64,000 nt of DNA. It comes from Undaria pinnatifida (Eukaryota; Sar; Phaeophyceae; Laminariales; Alariaceae). The DNA lies in NCBI GenBank assembly GCA_012845835.1, contig JABAKD010000011.1:6448381-6512380 (forward strand), given 5' to 3'. The first letter of the stretch is position 1. Each line of letters begins with the position of its first letter. The notes below the pieces were generated by a model. That model had not been told where the DNA came from and made no database searches. It saw nothing but the letters and a program-made list of their open reading frames with translations. The translations under genes were made by a program, and so were the position numbers. Shown piece by piece: positions 33,075 through 44,556 of this stretch.

Positions 33075-33490
33075 GCGGTGCGGTGCTGTGCTGTGTTGTG
33101 TTGTGCTGTGTTGTGTAGATAGTGTTGTGTTGTGTTGTGCTGTGTTGTGTTGTGTTGTGTTGTGTTGTGTTGTGTTGCGTTGTGTTGTGTTGTGTTGTGT
33201 TGTGTTGTGTTGTGTTGTGTTGTGTTGTGTTGTTGTGTTGTGTTGTGTTGTGTTGTGTTGTGTTATGGTGTGTTGTGTTGTGTTGTGTTGTGGTGTGTTG
33301 CGTTGTGTTGTGTTGTGTTGTGTTGTATTGCGTTGTGTTGTGTTGTGCTGTGTTGTGTTGTGTTGTGTTGTGTTGTGTTGTGTTGTGTTGTGTTGTGTTG
33401 TGTTGTGTGCTGTGTTGTGTTGTGTTGTGTTGTGTTGTGTTGTGTTATGTTGTGTTGTGTTGTGTTGTGTTGTGTTGTGCTGTCCTATGT
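33075..33490 (+). repeat. (TGTTG)n pentamer array, about 400 bp
   Basis: Roughly 80 TGTTG units with rare variants. Five-base periodicity leaves all + frames open and gives spurious Cys-Val-Val-Leu repeats of up to 259 residues. It is low-complexity DNA. Confidence 0.95.
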
Positions 33491-33576
33491 TGTTATATAT
33501 CAGCCGAAGTGTATTTGAATATTATTTGTGACCTAAACCTCCTAAAAATCCCCCCCCCCCCCCCCCCCCCCCCTCC

Positions 33577-35535
33577 CCTTGCTCTCCCTTACTCAAACGC
33601 CCCACCAAATATCGAAATCCGCCACATTAATAAACACTTCACGCACAGGATATCACCTCATTATCTTTCGAGAGCCATCCATGCCGCTGTGTTCCCCCAC
33701 CGCCCCCCGCCTCGAACGCCCCCTTCTTCCCCATCACCCGCACCATCGCCTAGACCTAGCACCACACGTATAACAAACCCCTCACCTGAAGCCCTTCCTC
33801 CCCCCCCCGCCCCCCCCCCCCCGCCGCCACACCCCCCACCTCCCCCCCAACCCATCCCAACCCCACCCCCTCGAACACTCCACCCTCTCTTCACTCACTG
33901 ATTGTACGACTTACCCCAGGATATACATGATAAACTGATGTATTATTTCCAAAACCGTCACATTTATCCCCTCAAAATAATGTATAGTTTCCAGGCACAT
34001 ATTGAGCTGCCCCACACGCCCCCCCCCCCCCCCCCCCCGCCCCAACCCCCCCCCCCCCCGCCCCAACCCCCCCCCCCGACGCCAATAATATACTGATGCC
34101 AAAACCGTCAGATTTATCCCCTCGAAAAGATTTATAGCTTACATGCACAAATTGCCCCCTTCCCCCCCCCCCTTCCCCCCCCCTCCAACCCCGCTCGCTT
34201 TTGATCAAAACCAGGCCCCCACGTCCTTCAAAACTCCGCCCTCTCCTCACCGGTTCTTCGACTTACAGGATTCACTTGATCAAAGGTTACATTTCCCTTC
34301 ACAGCTGTCAGATTTTGTCCCCCTCAGAAACGGGTTTTATAGTTTCCGCGCACAGACTGACTAAAATCATCCTGTTGACCCTGATAGCTACACTGTAGTT
34401 GTAAGGGGAGTCGCCGACCTATATCCTCAATGAGGACACACAACTCGTAATACGCGCGATCGGAGTATCACACACAGCTTGCAAAGATGAGTTTCGACGA
34501 AATCTTCGATCTCACAGCTGGAGTGTATTTTCATTTTTCATAATATAATATCGCTCTCCCTTGCTCAAACGCCCCACCTAATATCGAAATCCGCCAGATT
34601 AATAAACACTTCACGCACTGGATATCACCTCATTATCTTTCGAGAGCCATCCATGCCGCTGCTTCCCCCCCCCCCCCCCCCGCCCCGAACGCCCCCTTCT
34701 TCCCCACCACCCGCACCATCGCCTAAACCTAGCACCACACGTATAACAAACCCATACATCTATCCCACCTAAAGCCCTTCCCCCCCCCCCCCCGACCCCC
34801 CCCCGCCCCCACCCCCCGCCTCCCCACCCACCCACCCCATCCCGTCCCCACCCCCTCGAACACTCCACCCTCTACTCACTGATTGCACGACTTACCCCAG
34901 GATATACATGATAAACTGATGCATTCTTTCCAAAACCGTCACATTTATCCCCTCAACATAATGTATAGTTTCCACGCACAGATTGAGCTGCCCCACACGC
35001 CCCACCCCCGCCCCAACCCCCCCCCCCCATGATAAACTGGTGCATTTTTTTTTTTTTTTTCCCAAAACCGTCAAATTTATCCCCTTCAAGGATTTATAGC
35101 TTCCACGCACAAATTGCCAGCCCGTCGCCCTCCCCCCCCAGTCCCCCCCCCCCCCCCCTTCCCCCCCCCTCCAACCCCGCTCGCTTTTGATCAAAACCAG
35201 GCCCCCACGTCCTTCAAAACTCCGCCCTCTCCTCACCGGTTCTTCGACTTACAGGATTCACTTGATAAACGGATACATTTCCCTCCACAGCTGTCAGATT
35301 TTGTCCCCCTCAGAAACGGGTTTTATAGTTTCCGCGCACAGACTGACTAACATCACCCTGTTGACCCTGATAGCTACACTGTAGTTGTAAGGGGAGTCGC
35401 CGACCTATATCCTTAATGAGGACACACAACCCGTAATACGCGCGATCGGAGTATCACACACAGCTCGCAAAGATGAGTTTCGACAAAATCTTCGATCTCA
35501 CAGCTGGAGTGTATTTTCATTTTTCATAATATAAT
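33577..35535 (+). repeat. Tandem duplication of a ~970-bp unit with internal sub-repeats
   Basis: Unit 1 (about 33577-34548) and unit 2 (about 34550-35535) both start 'ctctcccttrctcaaacgcc' and end 'ggagtgtattttcattttt'. Each holds long C-runs. A core of about 45 bp ('ccgtca.atttatcccct' then 'tatagtttcc.cgcaca') occurs three times per unit. The last 255 bp of each unit is the dispersed repeat also found, inverted, at 6897-7153. There is no coding potential. C-run lengths should not be trusted in this assembly. Confidence 0.9.
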
Positions 35536-35539
35536 ACGG

Positions 35540-36815
35540 GGCTGTGCTATGCTGTGCTATGCTGTGCTATGCTGTGCTGTGCTGTACTGTACTGTGCTGT
35601 ACTGCTGGGCGATGCTACTCGCATACTGTGCAAGGGAGAAGGGGCGTACGAGGCCTCTCGCAGTATTTTGGTCCGTCTTTCGAGCACACATTATTCATAA
35701 TCAGTACACTGCTATTGTACATGGGAACAGAGTACATAATAATCAGAACCAAATGTGATTTGTAAAAATGGGGGAATATATAGGTTTTGGTCTATATCGT
35801 GGGTTCTGGTCACTATGTACCACTCTGCCCGGAAATATATGCAGTATTTGGACAATAATTTTGAGAGAAAAATTGGCTTATATTTCGTCCCGAAAGTTGA
35901 ATCAATCATTCTTCGGTATTTAATATTGAAATAACATGCTGCTTATATTTCCGGACAAAGTGGAATGGTAGTATACTACCCTCTGTTGCACATAACGTCC
36001 AACGGGGTACGGTTTACACGGATGGATCCATAGGTCTTATAGTCGTTGCGGTGGGCTGTTCGTTGTCTTTACTGGATTGGTGTCGAGCTCGATCAAATGC
36101 ACCGCCGTCGGCGGTATCGTGCTATGATATGATACCTTGTTCTGCTCCCTGTAGAGTCGGGACAGCTCCGGCTGCGGAGGCTGCTGACCGGGTTGATGCT
36201 GAGAGCACCGCCAGTGAAATAACAGGTATCTACCGAACGTGAGAACTGCTCCCGCGAACGGCAACCACACAACATATAGAAAGGCGAAACTACAGGGGAT
36301 GGAACAGTCCCATCCCCTTCTGTGGCGAATGCGCCAAAAGCCTGCGGGATGCATGTTATGTTACTCGAACCCCTTTGATTATATGTACACCAAGGACTAA
36401 CCACCGAGCTCCTATCTTTGGAGGCTCGGCAAAACATATCTTAGTTATGGATAGAGTTGGGCTGTTTAACGGAGTCACTTGCAACATGTTGTTTTCTGTG
36501 GTGGATCATACCCTTGGGTTTTGGCAAGCAACCACGCATTGACCGCTGGCAGTGAAAATCAAGTTTGTGGCGAGCAAGGTAATGGCTACTGCTGCTGCTG
36601 CTACTTACTGCACTACTGCTTCTGCTACTTTGCCTGTGCGCGTAAGGAGCACCCCTCGCCCCTCTCCCTTCCCCCTTTAACAGCGTGGTGTTTTTCGGTT
36701 TTGATCCCTCCTCCCTGTCTTACCGTCCCCCGCCCGCTCCCCTTTTGATCGGCTATCACTTTACCGTCGCCTCCTGGAAGATACAACTTTTAAGTGACGA
36801 TAACGGCGCGGGTGC
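35540..36815. other. Spacer with (GCTAT/GCTGT) repeat, otherwise unannotated
   Basis: 35541-35605 is a short GCTRTGCT microsatellite. Between 35610 and 36815 I see only short unsupported frames. A possible donor-like end at about 36229 ('aacag|gtatct') is not enough to call an exon. Confidence 0.5.
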
Positions 36816-36820
36816 GGAAG

Positions 36821-36975
36821 ATGGCCATGAACGCCCCGAAATGTGTCTTGTCGAAAGTGTCCGGGTTTGCCGCCGCTCGCAACAGCATCACGCCGCTGCA
36901 AAGCCGATGCTGTGGAGCAGTCATGGCAACCGACGCTTGGGATGAAACCGGAATCACCTCACTGCCGCACCTCTG
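36821..36975 (+). CDS. Candidate first exon with mitochondrial-presequence-like N-terminus
   Basis: ATG at 36821 in a good context (gaagATGGCC) opens a 51-codon stretch ending at a perfect donor (CTCTG|gtaagt), phase 2. The peptide begins MAMNAPKCVLSKVSGFAAAR and is rich in Arg, Ser and Ala with few acids, as in mitochondrial targeting sequences. It ends 'WDETGITSLPHL'. It could join the membrane exon starting at 37805 or 37808, since the phases fit. The product would be either a separate small membrane protein ending at the TGA at 38028 or the N-terminus of the OTU protease gene. I do not recognise the family. Confidence 0.4.
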
Positions 36976-37807
36976 GTAAGTTAGCGCGACGTGAAAACGG
37001 ACACCCCAGTGTGCGCCGTAGGTACCATTTTTGATCATTCATTCGCCGCTAGCCCTTCCTCCCGTCCTCCTCGCGCCCCCTGGAAAACAGCTTTTGTTGT
37101 GCCCCCGGCTTTTCAAGACGTCTGGTTATATTTAGGTAAAGCTTAGGAGCTGTTTTCTTTAGTTTGTCTCCCAACTTTCTCTTTAACCCGGGCACATTTG
37201 TTGGTGCTGGTGTCGATAAATCCTCCCTGAGATCTTCAAGTGTGCGTCACAAGGGTTGACGTGCGGGGTGATAGCACGTCGGTCGATCCCACCGTCGGTA
37301 GCATTAGGGAGAAAATGCAGTGTGATATTATATGCCATGCTGCACTCGTGTCTCCCATACTTTCATTTTAACGCGTAGCCTGAGGGAGAGGGGTGAGGGG
37401 AAGGCGGGGGCACGGGCGACGCCGTGGACTTAGTGTACAGGGCATCGCGTTTTTCACCTGCTACGTACACAAGAACTCACTTCGAGCTAATATCGTTGTG
37501 CCGACTGCCTCGTTGTACCAACGATAACGTTTTATTAATGACAGCACCATCCGGCTGTTTACTGTATTCCAACCCCCCCCCCTGCCCCGTCTCTCTCTCT
37601 TCTCTTTCTCTGCTTTCTCTTTGCTCTCTCTATTGTCTCGTTTTTTCTTCTCGCTCTTTCGTATCCTGCTGGCCTCTTTTCTGTTTATTTGCCTCTCAAT
37701 CGCTCTCTCTCTCGCTCTCCTCTTTCGTGTCTTCGTGTTCTTGCAAAAAACGCCACCAAACGTCCCAAACCAAATGTTTGAAAACAACGACGCCAAAAAC
37801 GGAGCAG

Positions 37808-38129
37808 CCTGACAGCAGAAACGAAGTGCCCATTCTACGATTCTAGAGTGCCGCTCCACGAGAGTCGCGCTCCCATTGAGCTGGATACGCAAATTGCGAG
37901 CGGGCTGTTCATATTCTTTTTATTTCTCGTCCTCTGCCTCGGGCCCGCGACCTTCTCTATCTTTTGGACGATGCGCGGGTTGTACAAGGCGTACAAGCCT
38001 ATCGAGAGTGAGTCAATCGGAATGTCTTGACCTTTTTCTGACTGTGGGTATGTCTGTCTAGTCCGTCTTGACAATTTTCTGCTTGTTGCCTGCTTGTTAG
38101 TCTGGTCCGTCTGTCTGTCTGTTTGTCTG

Positions 38130-38173
<44 letters not shown>

Positions 38174-41100
38174 GCCTGTCTGTCTGTCTGCCTGTCTGTC
38201 TGTCTGTCTGTCTACCTGTCTATCTTTGAAATCAGACCAATTTACATTTCCCCCCCATTGCCCCCCTCCGCCCCCCCTTCCCCTCCCCCCTCCCTTCACC
38301 CCCCCGCCCCCCCCCGTTCCGCTATCGTCTTGGTCAACTCTGCGTAATCCTGCTGCCTTACCAACTGTATTCCCCCTCTGTCACCCTTCGCACGGCCCAA
38401 CGTCCACCAGAGACTATCAAGTTCTACGCCAGCGGCTATCAACAAGGCTACATTCTTCCTTCTCCTCCTCCCCCTCGTCCTTGTCTTCCTCCCCGTCCTA
38501 CTCCTCCTCCTACTCCCCCTACTCCTACTCCTCCTACTCCTCCTCCTCCTCCGCCTCCTCCTCGATCGGAGACGGAGATTCTCAGACAAGAGCTGCGCCT
38601 CCGTCAGTACGAACTCAGGAACGTCAAGGGCGACGGGAATTGCATGTTCAGGGCAGTGGCTTATCAGTTCTCCGGAACAGAGGACTTGTACCCTCAAATC
38701 CGTGAATGCGCGGTGCATCACATGAGGGTGAGTGGGTGGGTGGGTAGGCGGGTGGGTTGGGGGGCGGGTGGGTGGCTCGGTGTGTAATATTTTTTGTGGC
38801 TTAACCCCTTTAGAGCACCAAAATCCCTTCCTATACTAACTTCAAGTGAATTTGGGAAGAAAACGGGTTTCCAGTTGTGAAGACATTAATATATGAATTA
38901 AAATATGCATTCGAGTTCAGCCTGCTGGTGGATCACATGAACTTTTATTGCGAAACGCGGGGGAGAAGAAGAGAGAGCAGGGAGCTGGGTGATCGTTGTG
39001 GTGACGGCCCAATCAAACGACAAGAACAGGCCTGCACTGTGTTGCCTCACGCGCAACCGGTGCAGATCGTGAACGACACACTTCTGCCCTCTATCGGACC
39101 AAGGCTGAGGCAGTTTTTGGAAGTCTGTTTTAGATGTTCAAGGGTCTTGTATTTCAGCGGCTGAGTGCCACTTTGGTCGGCGACTGGCTGCCCTATTGTT
39201 TTGCACGTCCACAAACCTTGGGCTTTTTTGTTTCCCGTTTCGCGTCGCTATGGAACCTACTATTACGCTGGACCGTAACTCGTATAAGGGCCCGTTACAG
39301 GCTCAGGTAAGGGGCTGCTTGCGCTCGTGGTCCGAAACCCGGTACGAAGTGAAAAGAGACGTGGAACACTACACTACCGTAATTCGGGTCGTCGGCGTGT
39401 TTCCTTATTTGCCGCCTGTCTTTTTGCGTGTTCCGGCTCTCTCGCATTTCACTAATTGTTGCAATGGGTTTCCCGGCTTTTAGAACGTTCAAGATAAGAG
39501 CATTCGAGGCTTAAGAGTGGCATAGTCGGCATGTCCCGCAGCACTAAAAGCCATAGATTGCCCATTTCTGATAAGAGCTTTTGGTGTTTGAGAGCGCCTG
39601 CTTCGGCTTATCACGGGGGGTTCACTTAAATCGGGGCGGTACTCACTGTACCAATATCGCTCCCGCTCAACGACTATCCATCGGACATATCGTATATAAC
39701 CACTCGCTGCGCCAGCCCCAAAACACGGACGGCACCGATAACATAAAACAGCAACTATTTGTGTTTCTGCGCCTAACCCTTGTCTTTTCTCCGCGTGACC
39801 GTCCGTTTTCGCGACCGTCGGTGGCCCTTTGCCGAGCAGACCAACCCGGACCACTTCATGCCCTTCGTCTCTGGGCCTTACCAGGACTACCTCGCCTATA
39901 TGGCGACGGACCGCACATACGGCACGCAGGCCGAGATCGTGGCGCTGTCCAACGGACTCGGGCGCCCTGTCCGGGTGTGGCAGGCAGAACCCAAGGTGAG
40001 TCGCGGCCACCCCCTTACATGTCGAACTCGCGCTTCGATAGCGGCAATACTATATGGCGAGGAATACCTGTGCTCAGCCGGGTTCATCAACATCTACTGT
40101 ATGCAGTAGTAAGGAACTACAGGCTGGTTCAAGTATAAGACCTAGGGCTGTGAATCGGCACGACTTATGTGGCCGACTAGTTACTAGCCGGGCTAATTGT
40201 CAGTCGTGAAACGCAGGTGCCGACTTTCCGACATACTGTGTTTCCTTAACTGTAGGAAGGCTTTTTGTGTGTGGGGTGCATATTTTAACGTGAATTGCTG
40301 CGGGCTACAGGCTGGTTCAAGTAAAAAAAAAACGGCGAATATCCACGCCGTTTTTTCGATTCAGACCATGAAATTTTGCACACGCCTTCAATGTGCCCAT
40401 GGGAAGACCTCACCCGAAGACCTCACCTGCCGTGTTTTTTTTCCTTTTATTTTTTGCCGATTTTTCGTCGGTTAAGATTTTTTTGGCAAAATTTGGATCA
40501 CCTTGGACCATTTCTGATACAGTCGGATTTGTCAGTCGAAAACCGCCTTTTTCGACTGAAGCTGAAATCGAGCTTTGTTACACAGTCGAAAAAGGGCTTT
40601 TTCAACTCAACTTTTTCGACTGAGAATTCCGACTGGCGGACCCAGTCGAAAAACTCGACTTTTTCGACTGGATCCTCCAGTCGAAAAACTCAGCCGAAAA
40701 AGTTTTACACGTGCTTTTTTAACCAATCGCATCATTCATCCCACCACCAAACACACACCCACACGGCCACACGGCCACACACCCATACCAGGTACCACAC
40801 TGCAGTATCATACAAGGCGCTGACGCTGGCGTGGCTACCACTGCTGTTGCCTCTCGCAGCATGTCAGCGTGGCGCATTCCTAGTTCCGCTCGCCAGCAGC
40901 GTGTATCACACGACGCCATCAGCGTGCGGTATCGATCCCATGCTGCCAACAACGGCTGCGCCTGCTGTAGCTTTGGCGGGTCTCGGCTGAGTGCCACTCC
41001 ACGAACGTAGCTTTGGCGGCTTTCGGCTAAGCCCAAAGCCACCAACTCGCTGGGACGAGGGTTCGTCGAGCCGTTGCTCGCGGAGAACGCACGAAGCACA

Positions 41101-44100
41101 GAGCTGCCAACCGATTTCGCCTGCAGTACTCCCTCACACCAACCGCCTCTAGAAAGAGCACAAAAACTACAAAATCGACTCGACTGACGATAAGAAGAAG
41201 GACCGGAAGATTCCAGTCGGAAAGGGCTGTTTTCGACTGGCGGAATCCGACTGTATAAGAAATGGCCTTAGACCAAAATGTTTCGGTGAAAAAAAAAGCG
41301 AAAAGAACACCCCCCGGAGGCCAGGCCTCGGGATAGCATTTAGAACACGTGTGCAAAATTTCAGCGTCTATCTCTCAAAATCGGCGTGGATACTTGGGCT
41401 TTTGTGCGCAAAAATGAGCAAGATACTTTTTTTCCTTCAAATGACTTGGTTTTAGTGCCGGATCCATTTTTTTCGCTAGATTCTGCTTAATGATGAACAT
41501 AGGCAGGTCAACTCTTCGATTTTTTAAGCGAACATTTCTGCAGACATGCCTTGGAGTACCTCCAACCGGTTCCTGCAAAATGCGGCGCATTTCGTTTTTC
41601 GCCCCGGTTTGGAAAAAAAAGCCTGAGCATTGTTGAAAAAAAAGAAGGCCCGTCATTGGTCGATGCGAGTTTTGCTCCTAAAGACAGCCCGACGCGGTTA
41701 AAAACAAATTGGACATGTCACCCTCTTCCACTGGTCATGGGGGGTCAGTATGGTACCAAATATTCCCCCTTGATTGGATATTGCGAGCGGCATTCGGGGG
41801 GGAATTCCGGGGTTTTAACATGAACCAGCCTGTATTGTACCCAACATCATTTGTGGTTTCCACTACTAGGCCTTGGGGTTGCAATTCGCACCCATTTGCA
41901 GTTTTCTCGTCATCGTTTCTTTGGGTGAGCGTTACGGTTTTTCGTTTTCCTTGGAATGCCGGTAATCACCTGTAGATATCAGGAATTGGTTCCTGGGAGT
42001 AGGCGATTAGAAGGGTTCCACAGGAGCAAGGAGGCGTATCTTAGATAGAACAACGGAGGACAAACGGGTTCTGATGAACCCATGCTGTCCTTCTCAGTCT
42101 TTCATCGGAGCGTGAAAATGAAACATAGCCGTTATCTTCGAGCTTCTAAGCCACGAATACACGTGAGCGAACGACGATGACCCCAGCAACAGGCTAGTAA
42201 ACCACTGGGACACACTCTGTGGTCTCTACCCGGTCATGTTATACATAGCGTCGTCGGTAGGACGAGTACCCCCATACTTGCCCATTTGTGTTATATGAGG
42301 TATATAGAGGTCTGGTCATGTTATACATGGCGTCGTCGGTAGGACGAGTACCCCCATACTTGCCTATTTGTGTTATGTGAGGTATATAGAGGTCCCCAAG
42401 CGAGGACCCTCAGAAAGTGCTGGCGCGCACCCTTGCTGTGCTGTTATTGATAGTACCATGCGTCACCGCCACGGTAAAAAAGAGCCCTAACGTTGATGTC
42501 CACGCCGTGTTTTCGACACACAACAAACAGCCTGTTTTTTTCATTTTTGCACGCGTGTTCTTCGCGCTCCTCCCCACCTAAACGGTGGTGAACCGGTAGC
42601 GTTTTTTTTTTTTTTTTTTTCTGTTATTGATAGCTTCTTTCGACGGAAGGTTATGGTCCCAGGAAATAATAATACTCAAACGTGTGCCTATAGCCAAAAT
42701 ATCCGCCGAAGTAAGAACAGAACGCCGCCCGGTAAAGCTTCGACAGGGGCTGATAGAACACGTATCCAACACGTTCAGCGTCCGTCTCAAAAAAAAAAGC
42801 GCGAGCTTCCGACGGGTTGGAAACTAGGGAAGCTCAACTTGAACCAGCCCGCACCCCGCCTCTCCTACCCCTACCCTGCCCTACCCCCCGCGCCCTTCTT
42901 ATCCCCCCTCCCCTTAAATTTTGCATATAATAGTTGGCCTCGGTTGGCACCGACGCTGTGAAGCATTATACTTAGTACTCCGTATGTATATTGGGGTTGG
43001 CGTTGGTTGGCAACGACGCTGTAAAACATGCCAATCATTGCGTGAGCTAGACAACCAGGGTACCGTTTTTTTTTTTTTTTCGGCGGTCACCATGATGGTT
43101 ATCGAGTAGATCATATTGTGCGGGCTGGAGAACCCTAACTCCGCACAAGGGGAGTTATCGCATCACGTAAAATGTGAATATGGTAAGGGACCCACGAGGC
43201 AGGTACATAGTAATACCCATTGCTGTCTCTGGAGTGGTCACACCAGAAAAAACGTAACTGATTGGCGCTGTCATCCATAAGCAAGAAAGTAGGCACAACG
43301 TACAGAAGTCCGTGTCACGAGCGGTTCTTGGAAGGATGCAGTTCACCCTTCATGCGACTCGCCGAACACCTCACGGCATTCCCGGCTTGGTGCAAGCAAT
43401 GTCTGCCTGTGGTTGGTGAAAACCCGACGTCCTCCGTTCCAGCATAGTAGGGATGCAAGGGTCTATGGTCATACGACTACGGCTCTGCATGAAATAACCC
43501 CCCTTCCCCCCCCTCCAACCCCGCCAACCGTACCCCCTCCCCCTTTCCCTGCACATAGTGCCATGCTTGTTTGCGCTTGCTCAACCGTTCTCGTCTTCGT
43601 CCTCCTCCGGTTTTCCTCCCCCGTCCCCCCCTCGTCATTTTCTTCCCTTCCTTTTCCTCATTTCCCCACTCTGCGCTTCTCGTCCCCGACACGTCTTAGA
43701 TGGGCACCCTCGATTACCACTTCCACGGCGACGACAAGGGAAACGCAGCGGGAGGCGAAATCCCCATCGACATTGCCTACCACGCTGGGCAGCAGCACTA
43801 CTACGTGGTTCAACCCATCGCGAAAGAGGCAAATGGTGGCACGGGCGCTTTCCGGCAGGGGGAGGCGGCGTCTGTGGAGGGGACGGGGACGACATCGACG
43901 ACGTAGTTGCCCTCACGGGGAAGCTGGTCCGGGTGGTACCCGGCACTGGTGTTGGAATTGGCAGCAGCGGCAGCGGCAGCAGTAGAAGCCCCCAGAAGCA
44001 GCGGCAGCAGCGGCAGCAGCGCTAGCAGCGCCAGCAGAAGCGCCAGCAGCGCCAGCGGTAGCGCCAGCAACGTCAGCGGTAGTGCCAGCGGTAGCGGCAG

Positions 44101-44271
44101 TAGCGCCAGCGGTAGCAGCATTGAGGGAGATGCGGGCGAGGACGACGCGGGAGAGGAGGAAGTCCCTTACGTGGTATGGTGGTGATGTGGTGGGTTTTTG
44201 TTTTGTTGTGTTTTTGGTGGTGGGGGGTTTCGTTGCTCCCGCAGAAAGAGGACGAAGAGGAGCAGAAGTGA
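37808..44271 (+). CDS. OTU-family cysteine protease (predicted deubiquitinase), possibly membrane-anchored
   Basis: Removes ubiquitin-type modifiers by family analogy. Exons: membrane exon 37808-38010 (one hydrophobic helix, 'GLFIFFLFLVLCLGPATF', then 'WTMRGLYKAYKPIE'); 38411-38727, with a Pro/Thr linker then 'VKGDGNCMFRAVAYQF', holding the catalytic Asp and Cys; 39840-39995, 'DHFMPFVSGPYQDYLAYM' and 'YGTQAEIVALSNGL'; and 43700 onward, ending the domain with 'QQHYYVVQPIA' (catalytic His). Phases at all these joins fit. The core runs about 160 residues, usual for OTU. After the His exon the frame meets TAG at 43904. An intron 43836-43974 (AATG|gt...ag) would bypass it into a Ser-rich stretch ending 'EEEVPYV', followed by exon 44245-44271 ('KEDEEEQK', TGA). 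The link between membrane exon and OTU core, and the 3' end, are inference. Confidence 0.75.
38104..38222 (+). repeat. (CTGT)n tetranucleotide microsatellite
   Basis: About 28 TCTG/CCTG units in the intron before the OTU core exon. C-rich runs follow (38250-38320). Confidence 0.93.
38805..38885 (-). repeat. Dispersed short repeat related to the inverted-repeat arms
   Basis: The reverse complement contains 'cacttgaagttagtata', 'ggaagggattttggtgctct' and 'aaaggggtt', matching 445-525 and 27285-27358. It lies in the OTU gene intron after the catalytic Cys exon. Confidence 0.6.
39500..39662. repeat. Dispersed repeat (family of 19625-19812 and 51785-51950)
   Basis: 'aaaagccatagattgcccat', 'ataagagc', 'gagcgcctgcttcggctta' and 'aatcggggcggtac' align with 51785-51950. 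This copy is intronic in the OTU gene. Confidence 0.7.
40308..41832. mobile_element. Non-autonomous TA-flanked TIR transposon, 1.5 kb, with nested inverted repeats
   Basis: The ends are CAGGCTGGTTCAAGTAAAA at 40308 and its near-perfect reverse complement (TTTAACATGAACCAGCCTG) ending at 41832. Both are flanked by TA, as with Tc1/mariner-type target duplications. Inside, 40330-40520 and about 41240-41395 form a second, longer inverted repeat ('gaatatccacgccg' to 'cggcgtggatact'; 'gtgtgcaaaattt'; 'actgtatmagaaatgg'). Palindromic CAGTCGAAAAA / TTTTTCGACTG motifs recur at 40510-40700 and 41210-41250. No transposase is seen. It sits in the large OTU intron (39996-43699). Confidence 0.8.
42232..42395 (+). 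repeat. Two-copy 82-bp tandem repeat
   Basis: 'ggtcatgttatacat(a/g)gcgtcg' through 'gaggtatatagaggtc' occurs twice with very few differences. It lies in the large OTU intron. Confidence 0.95.
42490..42852. mobile_element. Partial relative of the 40308-41832 transposon
   Basis: Contains 'gatgtccacgccgtgttttcgac' and 'tttttgcacgcgtgttc' at its left and the TIR-like 'caacttgaaccagccc' at 42834-42850. A 40119 copy of the same TIR ('taCAGGCTGGTTCAAGTA') marks another truncated end. Confidence 0.5.
42925..43035 (+). repeat. Imperfect two-copy tandem repeat
   Basis: 'gttggcctcggttggcaccgacgctgtgaa' is followed about 70 bp later by 'gttggcgttggttggcaacgacgctgtaaa'. Confidence 0.6.
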
Positions 44272-44556
44272 GAGGGGAGAAAAGAGAAAGAGAGGGAAGA
44301 GAGGAAGGAGGAGAAGGAAGAGGAATTCGAGAAAGAGGAGCAGCAACAGGAGGTGCAGGAAAAGGAGGAAGAAGAGGAGGAGGAAGAGGAGAAAGAAAAG
44401 GAGGAAGAGGGAAAATAAGAAGAGGGGGGGCAGGAGCAGGAGGAAGAGGCGCAGGAACACGTGGAGGAAGATAAGGCTGAAGAGGAAGAGCAGGAGAAAG
44501 ACGAAGAGGGAGAGGAGGGAGAGGAGAAAGAAGAGCAGGAGGTCGTGACGGGGCTT
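44245..44556 (+). pseudogene. Glu-rich reading frame with two in-frame stops, after the OTU gene
   Basis: From the acceptor at 44244 (ccgcag) one frame encodes a Glu/Lys/Gln-rich stretch of about 100 codons up to 'EEKEEQEVV', interrupted by TGA at 44269 and TAA near 44416. The same frame stays Glu-rich across both stops. Either the OTU protein ends at the first stop and the rest is GA-rich 3' sequence, or a longer acidic tail has decayed. GA-rich DNA alone can produce this pattern. Confidence 0.4.

Noticed and set aside
33122..33901. Open frames of up to 259 residues with Cys-Val-Val-Leu repeats
   Set aside because: They arise from the (TGTTG)n pentamer, which leaves every + frame open; there is no protein signal.
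44167..44460. Leu/Phe-rich minus-strand frame and Arg/Lys-rich + frames
   Set aside because: GA-rich DNA read in other frames; only the Glu-rich frame continues from a splice acceptor.
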